Part shown: piece by piece, positions 7,835-13,618 of the stretch
Numbering within the stretch: position 1 is the first letter of the stretch
Layout of the letters: each line of letters begins with the position of its first letter
DNA from: Parafilimonas sp.
GTDB lineage: Bacteria; Bacteroidota; Bacteroidia; Chitinophagales; Chitinophagaceae
Length of the DNA: 13,618 nucleotides
Direction: 5' to 3'
NCBI GenBank assembly: GCA_025927795.1
Contig: JAICKT010000080.1
Span: forward strand, 1-13,618
Program-made: the position numbers and the translations under genes
The notes under the pieces: model-generated
Databases searched by the model: none
Told to the model about the DNA's origin: nothing
What the model saw: the letters and a program-made list of their open reading frames with translations, nothing else

Positions 7835-7869
7835 AAGCGGGTTGTAACCTGCTTATAAAACTATTTTTC
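7835..7869 (+). terminator. Terminator-like hairpin downstream of the membrane gene
   Basis: An 8-base-pair stem AAGCGGGT (7835-7842) with ACCTGCTT (7847-7854), including one G-T pair, closes the loop TGTA. A short T run follows at 7865-7869. It is about 110 bases after the stop at 7726. The T tract is 10 bases from the stem, so it is weaker than the next hairpin. Confidence 0.5.
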
Positions 7870-7883
7870 TCTATTGTCGAAAT

Positions 7884-7919
7884 AAAAAAGGGAAGCTGAT
7901 GATAGCGTCCCTTTTTTTT
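7884..7919. terminator. Bidirectional Rho-independent terminator between convergent genes
   Basis: The stem AAAAAAGGGA (7884-7893) with TCCCTTTTTT (7908-7917) continues past one mismatch into GCT/AGC and a 6-base loop (7898-7903). There is an A tract on the left and a T tract to 7919 on the right. It can therefore end transcripts from both the plus-strand membrane gene and the minus-strand beta-barrel gene, whose stop is only 16 bases away. Confidence 0.85.
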
Positions 7920-7935
7920 AAACCAGGTAAAATGG

Positions 7936-8433
7936 TTACTTTTTAAATTTGATAACATAGGCGGCTCTTAATGCTATAAGGCTTATTCCTTCATGTGACT
8001 GAAAACGTAAACCTAAATCCACAACACCTGAGTAACCTACACCTATGCCATAGGTAAGTCTTGTTTCTGTCTCGCTGAAGCCGGGAATCTTGGTTTTGTA
8101 ACTTGCAAAACCTACCAGAGGTTCAACATACAGAGTCTTGAAGTTTTGCCTGTAACCTGCAACAAGCGGAATGATGTTGAATTTTTGATCCTCATACAAA
8201 CCGCTTTTATCCTTAAATCCAATATAACCTGTGGTAAAAGTAATTTGGCCGGCTGAACCGATGCCGTACAAACCTTTAATGGTACCGCCGAAGCCCAATT
8301 TGTAAGCATCACCAAAAGTTCCTACAGGAAGATCAACTTCAGGTCCAATACTGATTTGATTGTTGCCTTTTTGTGCGTGTACACCATAACTGATAAAAAA
8401 TAAAACTGCTAACGACAGAAAAGTTTTTCTCAT
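7936..8433 (-). CDS. Small outer-membrane beta-barrel protein
   Basis: A 165-residue protein with a clear Sec signal peptide (MRKTFLSLAVLFFISYGVHA, cleavage before QKGN). The mature part of about 145 residues alternates polar and hydrophobic residues in strands rich in Gly, Tyr and Phe, such as FGGTIKGLYGIG, ITFTTGYIGF, LYVEPLVGFASY and LTYGIGVGYSG. It ends AAYVIKFKK, with an aromatic/hydrophobic terminal strand as expected for barrel insertion. This fits the small 8-stranded OmpA/OmpW-like outer-membrane barrel families (outer membrane protein beta-barrel domain) frequent in Bacteroidota; the specific role is unknown. It is monocistronic, ending at the bidirectional terminator just downstream. 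Confidence 0.82.
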   Translation of the reverse strand: MRKTFLSLAVLFFISYGVHAQKGNNQISIGPEVDLPVGTFGDAYKLGFGGTIKGLYGIGSAGQITFTTGYIGFKDKSGLYEDQKFNIIPLVAGYRQNFKTLYVEPLVGFASYKTKIPGFSETETRLTYGIGVGYSGVVDLGLRFQSHEGISLIALRAAYVIKFKK

Positions 8434-8679
8434 AAACTAATAGCTTTTTAATGTTTAAAATGGTTTTAAAATTTTGCAATGATAATGCGATTGACGGCAT
8501 AAGGAGATTATCAAAACATATATTTTTTATTCTAAATCAACTGATTCGATTTGTGGGTAGAATACTTATTAATTAAAACAACCGGAACAATTAAACTTCG
8601 GCAAAAACAAAAATAGCAGCGCAAGAAAATGTAAACCTTCGAACTGGTTAATCATTTTACTTCGATAAAACATCTGTTT

Positions 8680-8850
8680 ATGAAAAGACTATTATTTCTT
8701 TTTTCTGCATTACTCTCTTTAGCGGCATGCACAAATACACCGGATAAAATTGTTAAAGACATACAGGGAATCGATTCTTCCCTTAAACCCGGAGATAATT
8801 TTTTTAGTCGCAGCGGGATCTTTATTATAAAGCCAAAGTGTGCAGGATGA
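8680..8850 (+). pseudogene. Truncated 5' end of an M13-family metallopeptidase lipoprotein gene
   Basis: The ATG at 8680 starts a 56-codon frame. It opens with a good lipoprotein signal peptide (MKRLLFLFSALLSLAAC, lipobox LAAC), then a linker and GIDSSLKPGDNFFS (residues 30-43). That segment matches the start of Bacteroidota M13 (neprilysin/PepO-like) peptidases, where it is followed by a YVNGxW-type sequence and over 600 further residues. Here the similarity stops at about base 8808, and 13 unrelated codons lead to a TGA. No HExxH domain follows in any frame. The intact start with everything else missing indicates a deletion or rearrangement. The M13 assignment rests on one short motif, so it is good but not certain. 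Confidence 0.68.
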
Positions 8851-8936
8851 GACCGCGTGTTATCATAAACAGTAAATGAGCCGTTGAATTGGTGACGGAG
8901 GAGTAAATTTTAAACAATCATACTAACTTTAATCAC

Positions 8937-9011
8937 ATGAAACTTTTAATTGCATCTATTATGCTGCTTATCTTTTTGCTGGTGAAGCTAAGTCGCAAGC
9001 TGATTCCGTAA
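8937..9011 (+). pseudogene. Orphan signal-peptide start, probable gene remnant
   Basis: A 24-codon frame encodes MKLLIASIMLLIFLLVKLSR and then KLIP before a stop. The first 17 residues look like the start of an exported protein's signal peptide with nothing behind it. The purine-rich GGAGGAG lies 40 bases upstream, too far to be its ribosome site. The frame runs into AGTCGCAAGC (8991-9000), and a similar AGTCGCAGC (8806) sits where the M13 remnant breaks off. It may be the remnant of a second truncated gene or simply a chance hydrophobic frame. Confidence 0.3.
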
Positions 9012-9030
9012 TTATACTATAACAAATTTT

Positions 9031-9130
9031 ATGGAATTACGGGATATTAACCTGACTGTATAAATGAATGCCCCAAAGTCCTTAACCTGCCGCAAAGCCA
9101 GCAGAGAGATTTGCGGAGAAGAAAAATTAA
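9031..9130 (+). repeat. Diverged dispersed repeat, copy B
   Basis: Partner of 4511-4610 in the same orientation. It starts ATGGAATTAC and encodes the mini-frame MELRDINLTV, then TAAATGAA. A looser match continues upstream in both copies, each having TAATTAT and then a T-rich stretch before the ATG. It sits between the decayed genes and the kinase operon. The divergence suggests an old element. Confidence 0.6.
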
Positions 9131-9320
9131 ATTCCGCTTTAAAAAAATACATAGGTCACTCAGAAAGTGTGGGCAAGTAGTTCGCCAAACATTGCAGGAA
9201 AAAGATGTGGAATTACCCCGGGTTATTTTGAAAGCTATGAATACATAATAAAGATTGCAACATTCACTATAATCAAAGCAAAAGTATCATTTGCATTTCA
9301 GCACATCAACATTTTTGAAT

Positions 9321-9328
9321 TAGGTTTG
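9321..9328 (+). promoter_or_regulatory. Possible -7 box of the sugar kinase operon
   Basis: TAGGTTTG fits the Bacteroidota sigma-A -7 consensus TAnnTTTG and lies 23 bases before the kinase ATG, giving a short leader. The nearest upstream TTG with reasonable context is 27 bases away, longer than the usual 19-21, so the -33 element is weak. Confidence 0.35.
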
Positions 9329-9351
9329 CGCTTAATCAAGCTAATAAAAAT

Positions 9352-10275
9352 ATGAGTATTACAGTTGTTGGAACTATGGCTTTTGATGCTATTGAAACAC
9401 CTTTTGGCAAAACAGATAAAATTATCGGCGGCTCTGCAACATATGCTGCTTATGCTGCCAGCAATTTTGTGCAACCCATTCAGCAAATTTCAATTGTAGG
9501 ATTTGATTTTCCGCAGGAAGAACTTGAAACTATGCACAGCAGAGACATTCTTACAGAGGGTGTAGTAATTATTCCTGATAAAAAATCTTTTTTTTGGAGT
9601 GGCAAGTATCACTTAGATATGAATACGCGTGATACACTGGTTACAGATTTAAATGTTTTGGCAGATTTTAATCCGGTTGTTCCTGAAAGTTACCAGGGCT
9701 CAGAATTTTTAATGCTCGGCAATCTTGTGCCTGCAATTCAGAAAAAAGTTATTCAACAGTTTAAGCAAAGGCCTAAGTTAATTATAATGGACACAATGAA
9801 TTTTTGGATTGAAACTGCTTTTGAAGATTTAAAACAAGTATTCAGCATGGTTGATGTGCTGCTTGTAAATGACAGTGAAGCAAGAGAAATTTCCGGTGAA
9901 TTTTCTTTAGTAAAAGCAGCAAAAAAAATTCTTACGATGGGTCCGAAATTTTTAATTGTAAAGAAAGGCGAACATGGTGCACTTTTATTTCATGAAAACA
10001 ATGTATTTTTTGCACCGGCGCTTCCGTTAGAAGATGTGTTTGACCCAACAGGAGCGGGAGATACTTTTGCCGGTGGCTTTATTGGTCATCTTGCAAAAAC
10101 AAATAACATTTCTTTTGAAAACATGAAAACTGCAATTATTGTGGGCTCTGCAATGGCAAGTTTTTGTGTTGAAAAATTTGGCACAGAGCGGTTAAAAGAA
10201 ATTTCAACAAAAGATATAAATACACGTGTAAGCGAATTTGTGCAGCTTGTAAATTTTGATATTGCACTTGTTTAA
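9352..10275 (+). CDS. PfkB-family carbohydrate kinase
   Basis: A 307-residue ribokinase/PfkB-type sugar kinase, normal in length. The N-terminal strand ITVVGTMAFDAIETP leads to GGSATYAA (residues 26-33), the substrate-binding Gly-Gly motif. VDVLLVNDSEAREISG lies mid-protein. The C-terminal signature DPTGAGDTFAGGF (231-243) carries the catalytic base Asp237 and the anion hole. It should transfer the ATP gamma-phosphate to a sugar or nucleoside hydroxyl in the cytoplasm; the substrate cannot be read from the sequence. It is the first gene of a probable operon, with 15 bases to the L,D-transpeptidase gene, and galactokinase follows. ATG at 9352 is chosen because the first strand of the fold starts immediately after it. 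Confidence 0.9.
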   Translation: MSITVVGTMAFDAIETPFGKTDKIIGGSATYAAYAASNFVQPIQQISIVGFDFPQEELETMHSRDILTEGVVIIPDKKSFFWSGKYHLDMNTRDTLVTDLNVLADFNPVVPESYQGSEFLMLGNLVPAIQKKVIQQFKQRPKLIIMDTMNFWIETAFEDLKQVFSMVDVLLVNDSEAREISGEFSLVKAAKKILTMGPKFLIVKKGEHGALLFHENNVFFAPALPLEDVFDPTGAGDTFAGGFIGHLAKTNNISFENMKTAIIVGSAMASFCVEKFGTERLKEISTKDINTRVSEFVQLVNFDIALV

Positions 10276-10290
10276 ACCGCTTAAGAAATT

Positions 10291-11922
10291 ATGAAAAAAA
10301 ATTTATCGTGGTTTTCAACCCTGTTTATCATTTTAATTTTTAGTTGTAATATTTCTATTAAACATAAACAACAAAAAGTAGAAGCAGATAAATCCATCAC
10401 CAAACAAACTTCTTTTAATAATTTATTTATTGATAGTAATAAAATAAACAGTTTTGTTGCAAGCCATCCTGAATACCAAAAATTTCAACAGCAATATTCT
10501 GACTTTTATAAGCAACGCAATTTTGAAAGTGCCTGGTTTGACAGTTCAGGCATTACTGAGCAAGCTTATAATTTCATGAATCTTTTAAGCAATGCAGTAA
10601 ATACTTATAATGACAGCTCTCTTTACAACAATGAATTATCGAAAGAAGTAAATGCATTTAAAAAAGATACTGCTGATACTATAATAACCACTACGCCAGA
10701 TATCACTCAAACTGAATTAATGCTTACAGGGCAATTTTTTATTTATGCATCAAAAATTTATAAAGGTTCTGATATTAATGTAGAAGAATTAGGCTGGTTT
10801 ATTCCGCGAAAGAAACTTGATTTAAGCACCATGCTTGATTCGCTGATTGCGCATAAATCAAATTTAAAAAACAGTGAATTTCCTGTAAGCGATTCTTATA
10901 AAAAACTGCTTGATTTTTTGCCGGTGTATAATAAATTAAATAGTGAAGGCTGGGATACGATTGCATATCCGGCAAAAGCCTTGCATAAAAAAAGTTCGTC
11001 TGAAATTATTCCGCTGATTAAGCAAAGGCTTTATGCACTCGGCGATCTTGCAGAACAAGATTCAACAAATGTTTTTGATACCGCACTTGTAAATGCTGCA
11101 AAAAGTTTTCAGGCAAGAATGGGACAAAAACCCGATGCAGTAATTGGAAAATCTTTTTTAAAACAATTAAACATCTCACCATCAGAAAGACTTCAACAAA
11201 TATTAATTAATCTTGAGCGATTACGCTGGCTGCCGGAAAGGAATGACAGCGCATCCATTATTGTAAATATTCCTGAATACAAAATGTATGTTTATAATGA
11301 GGGTAAATTACAATTTGATATGGATGTTGTTGTTGGCGCTTCGGCAACCGGTACGGTTATTTTTACAGGTAATTTAAAATACATTGTTTTTAGTCCGTAC
11401 TGGAATATTCCGCCGAGCATTATAAAAAAAGAAATTTTGCCGGGCATTCAGCGTAATAAAAATTATCTCGCAGATCATCACATGGAAATTTATGGAAAGA
11501 ATAGTGGGGGCTTGCCTGCCATACGCCAGTTGCCCGGGCCTGATAACGCTTTGGGAAGAGTGAAGTTTTTATTCCCGAATAATTTTGATATTTATTTTCA
11601 TGATACAAATAATCATGGTGCATTTAATTCTTCAAAAAGAAATCTTAGTCATGGTTGCATAAGGTTAAGCCAGCCTAAAGAATTAGCGCAATATTTGTTA
11701 CGTGATGATACGATACACTATAACAGTGTTAAGATTGATAGTTTAATGAATCTTCAAAAAGAAAAATGGGTAACACTTAAAAACCCTGTGCCGGTTATGA
11801 TTAGTTATTACACAGCTTTTGTTGATAGCACTGGCAAACTTAATTTCAGAAATGATATTTATGGACACGATTCTGCAATGGCAGTAAAACTGTTTGCAAT
11901 AAATAACATAGCAAAAAAATGA
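10291..11922 (+). CDS. L,D-transpeptidase (YcbB/LdtD type), lipoprotein
   Basis: A 543-residue cell-wall enzyme that makes 3-3 cross-links in peptidoglycan or attaches substrates to it. It opens with a lipoprotein signal peptide (hydrophobic FSTLFIILIFSC, Cys19), so it is probably anchored in a periplasmic membrane leaflet. An L,D-transpeptidase scaffold-like region follows (about 45-230), including the segment FYKQRNFESAWFDSSG. A peptidoglycan-binding-like segment lies near 245-295 (LIKQRLYALGDL and VNAAKSFQARMGQKPDAVIG). The YkuD catalytic domain spans about 320-490: SIIVNIPEYKMYVY begins it, IYFHDTNNHGAF carries His437 and His442, and SHGCIRL carries the catalytic Cys456. Domain order and length match YcbB-like enzymes. 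It is the middle gene of the operon, 15 bases after the kinase and almost touching galactokinase. Confidence 0.93.
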   Translation: MKKNLSWFSTLFIILIFSCNISIKHKQQKVEADKSITKQTSFNNLFIDSNKINSFVASHPEYQKFQQQYSDFYKQRNFESAWFDSSGITEQAYNFMNLLSNAVNTYNDSSLYNNELSKEVNAFKKDTADTIITTTPDITQTELMLTGQFFIYASKIYKGSDINVEELGWFIPRKKLDLSTMLDSLIAHKSNLKNSEFPVSDSYKKLLDFLPVYNKLNSEGWDTIAYPAKALHKKSSSEIIPLIKQRLYALGDLAEQDSTNVFDTALVNAAKSFQARMGQKPDAVIGKSFLKQLNISPSERLQQILINLERLRWLPERNDSASIIVNIPEYKMYVYNEGKLQFDMDVVVGASATGTVIFTGNLKYIVFSPYWNIPPSIIKKEILPGIQRNKNYLADHHMEIYGKNSGGLPAIRQLPGPDNALGRVKFLFPNNFDIYFHDTNNHGAFNSSKRNLSHGCIRLSQPKELAQYLLRDDTIHYNSVKIDSLMNLQKEKWVTLKNPVPVMISYYTAFVDSTGKLNFRNDIYGHDSAMAVKLFAINNIAKK

Positions 11923-11926
11923 TGTG

Positions 11927-13075
11927 ATGAAAGATGATGTAAAGAAAATTTTTGTTGAAAAATTTAAAACCGAACCTTTAATTGTACGTTCTCCCGGCAG
12001 AATAAATATTATTGGTGAACATACAGATTATAATAACGGATTTGTGTTGCCTGCTGCTATTGATAAAGCAATTTATATTGCAGCGTCAAAGCGAGATGAT
12101 TATTTGATTTCATTGCATGCAGCCAACTTCAATGAAGATTTTACAGTTAAAATTTCAGAGATTGCACCATCAAAACAAAACTGGCCAAATTATATACTTG
12201 GTATTGTTGATCAATTAAAAAAAATAAATAAAAATATTACAGGTTTTAATGCGGTTGTTGATGGTGATGTGCCATTGGGTGCAGGGCTGTCTTCTTCTGC
12301 TGCGGTTGAGTGTGCCACTGTTTTTGCTTTGAATGAATTATTTGAATTGCAGCTTGATAAAATGCAAATGGTAAAACTTGCACAGGCTGCTGAACATGCA
12401 TTCGCCGGTGTTAAAGTGGGCATTATGGATATGTTTGCGAGTATGTTTGGAAAAAAAGAAAATGTAATAAAGCTTGACTGCAGATCACTGCAATATGAAT
12501 ATGTTCCTTTTCACCTCCCGGGAATTAAAATTGTTTTGTTGAATACAAATGTAAAGCATTCGCTTGCTTCAACAGAATACAACACAAGAAGAAAAGAATG
12601 TGAACAAGGCGTTGAATGGATAAAAGAAAATCATCCGGAAGTAAATAGCTTGAGAGATGCAACAATAGAAATGCTTAATACAATGGTTTTGCCAAAAGAT
12701 AAATTGGTTTATAAAAGATGTCGTTTTATTGTTGAAGAAATACAACGGTTACTACAGGCATGTGAAGATTTAAAAAAGGATGATGTATCAGCGCTTGGTA
12801 AAAAAATGTTTGCAACGCATGATGGATTAAGTAAAGATTATGAAGTGAGCTGTAAAGAGCTTGATTTTTTAGTTGATGCTGTTCGTAATAATAAAAATGT
12901 TTTTGGCGCAAGAATGATGGGCGGCGGGTTTGGTGGTTGCACTATAAATCTTGTAAAAGAAGAGGCTGTTGAAAATTTAGTTGAGGATGTAGGCAACATT
13001 TATCAAAAAGAAATGAATCTTCCTTTAACTGCTTATATTGTATCTATTGAAGATGGAACTTCTGTTTTAAAATAA
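11927..13075 (+). CDS. galK: Galactokinase
   Basis: A GHMP-family kinase of 382 residues, the usual size, that phosphorylates galactose to galactose-1-phosphate with ATP in the Leloir pathway. The galactokinase signature RSPGRINIIGEHTDYNNGFVLP is near residues 20-41 and includes the sugar-contacting Glu-His-x-Asp. The ATP-binding loop is PLGAGLSSSAAVE, and the third GHMP motif is GARMMGGGFGGCT near the C-terminus. GIMDMFAS contains the catalytic Asp168. Most homologues have CGIMDQ here, while this protein has VGIMDM. The ATG at 11927 is preferred; a GTG one codon earlier is also possible. The gene begins 4 bases after the L,D-transpeptidase stop, implying translational coupling. No galT or galE is visible nearby. 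Confidence 0.93.
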   Translation: MKDDVKKIFVEKFKTEPLIVRSPGRINIIGEHTDYNNGFVLPAAIDKAIYIAASKRDDYLISLHAANFNEDFTVKISEIAPSKQNWPNYILGIVDQLKKINKNITGFNAVVDGDVPLGAGLSSSAAVECATVFALNELFELQLDKMQMVKLAQAAEHAFAGVKVGIMDMFASMFGKKENVIKLDCRSLQYEYVPFHLPGIKIVLLNTNVKHSLASTEYNTRRKECEQGVEWIKENHPEVNSLRDATIEMLNTMVLPKDKLVYKRCRFIVEEIQRLLQACEDLKKDDVSALGKKMFATHDGLSKDYEVSCKELDFLVDAVRNNKNVFGARMMGGGFGGCTINLVKEEAVENLVEDVGNIYQKEMNLPLTAYIVSIEDGTSVLK

Positions 13076-13078
13076 TTT

Positions 13079-13480
13079 TTATTTTATTGTTTCGCACAAT
13101 TCTATCAATATTCCATTAGCAGTTTTCGGATGAATGAAACAAATCATTTTATTATCTGCACCTTTTTTGGGTCGTTCATTTAAAAAAATAAAGCCCTCTT
13201 CTTTTAAGCGCTTTATTTCATCATAAATATTTTCAACTTCAAATGCAATATGATGTAACCCCTCTCCTTTCTTACCGATGAATTTTGCAACTATGCCATC
13301 ATCAGTGGTGCTTTGCAACAACTCAATTTTTGTTTCCCCTGTTTTAAAAAATGCAGTTTTTACATTTTCGCTTTCAACAGTTTCTGTTTTATAGCAATTT
13401 GTTTTAAACAATTTTTCAAATAAAGGAATCGAAATATTTAAATCTTTAACTGCAATGCCGATGTGTTCGGGATGTATCAT
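13079..13480 (-). CDS. mce: Methylmalonyl-CoA epimerase
   Basis: A 133-residue VOC-superfamily protein that interconverts (2R)- and (2S)-methylmalonyl-CoA, linking propionyl-CoA metabolism to succinyl-CoA through the B12 mutase. The metal-binding pattern is visible: His6 in EHIGIAVKD, Gln56 or a neighbour in KIELLQ, His76/His77 in GLHHIAFEV and Glu127 in ILIELCE. The segment ERPKKGADNKMICFIHPKTANG is typical of the family. A longer frame reaches 13546, but its extra 22 residues (LLLYIFIFSY...) are not part of the fold. The ATG at 13480, giving MIHPEHIGIAV, matches the family start. The gene converges on galactokinase with 3 bases between stop codons, and its usual mutase partner is not in the window. 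Confidence 0.93.
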   Translation of the reverse strand: MIHPEHIGIAVKDLNISIPLFEKLFKTNCYKTETVESENVKTAFFKTGETKIELLQSTTDDGIVAKFIGKKGEGLHHIAFEVENIYDEIKRLKEEGFIFLNERPKKGADNKMICFIHPKTANGILIELCETIK

Positions 13481-13571
13481 AAAACTATTTATATAGGAAA
13501 AGATAAAAATATAAAGTAATAATGATTCATTAAGATTGCGTAACAAAAATTAACCATTGCGTAAAAAGCAA

Positions 13572-13605
13572 TTGTATTTAGTTTATAATAAGAATTGTAC
13601 TTTTG
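13572..13605 (+). promoter_or_regulatory. Promoter-like sequence pointing out of the right edge
   Basis: TTG (13572-13574) and TACTTTTG (13598-13605) resemble the -33 and -7 elements of Bacteroidota sigma-A promoters. The spacing is 23 bases, slightly longer than usual. It would drive a plus-strand gene beyond the window, divergent from the epimerase gene. Assignment is by consensus only. Confidence 0.4.
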
Positions 13606-13618
13606 TATTTGATAAAAA

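Larger units (their letters stand above)
8434..9351. other. Gene-poor decayed region
   Basis: Over 900 bases without an intact gene. It contains the broken start of an M13 metallopeptidase, a second orphan signal-peptide start (8937-9011), copy B of the diverged repeat and, at the right end, the promoter region of the sugar kinase operon. The 62-codon frame at 9167-9355 starts with GTG, overlaps the kinase start and shows no motif, so I regard it as chance. Bases 8434-8679, presumably the promoter regions of the barrel gene and the former M13 gene, hold nothing else I recognise. Confidence 0.55.

Noticed and set aside
9167..9355. 62-codon frame overlapping the sugar kinase start
   Set aside because: GTG start, no recognisable motif, and it covers the likely promoter of the kinase operon.

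Overview
The window looks like ordinary chromosome of a Bacteroidota bacterium, most plausibly a Chitinophagaceae relative; that placement is an inference. It rests on the AT-rich composition, TAnnTTTG-type promoter boxes (one good, others partial), little Shine-Dalgarno signal before most starts, and gene families typical of the phylum: a bacterial GH3-fold acyl-acid amide synthetase-like protein, a YcbB-type L,D-transpeptidase lipoprotein, a small outer-membrane beta-barrel and a methylmalonyl-CoA epimerase. I see no rRNA, tRNA, CRISPR array, transposase, phage gene or recognisable defence system.

Layout, left to right. Bases 1-581 hold the 3' part of a sulfite-oxidase-type molybdopterin oxidoreductase. 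An AT-rich gap follows, then a small putative lipoprotein (972-1403) with a strong terminator. A second gap of about 550 bases precedes the GH3-family gene (2010-3530). A HExxH putative zinc peptidase (3641-4255) and a large alpha/alpha-barrel glycosidase-like protein (4611-6815) both lie on the minus strand. A DUF4405/cytochrome b-like membrane gene (7086-7726) is split by a frameshift. It converges, across two hairpin terminators, on an outer-membrane beta-barrel gene (7936-8433, minus). Bases 8434-9351 look like a gene graveyard: the first 43 codons of an M13 metallopeptidase lipoprotein, a second orphan signal-peptide start, and one copy of a diverged roughly 100-base repeat whose other copy is at 4511-4610. 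A compact plus-strand operon then runs 9352-13075: PfkB-family sugar kinase, L,D-transpeptidase and galactokinase. It converges, with a 3-base gap, on methylmalonyl-CoA epimerase (13079-13480, minus). A promoter-like sequence at the right edge points out of the window.

Functionally the window mixes sugar phosphorylation (PfkB kinase, GalK), peptidoglycan cross-linking (L,D-transpeptidase), propionate/methylmalonyl-CoA metabolism (epimerase) and several poorly characterised families. Only the three-gene operon shows clear physical coupling. I did not find a convincing undescribed multi-gene system. The most useful leads are the decayed region at 8680-9130, the frameshifted membrane gene, the diverged repeat pair with a shared 10-codon mini-ORF, the long inverted repeat at 6977-7032, and two uncharacterised large proteins (GH3-like and glycosidase-like).
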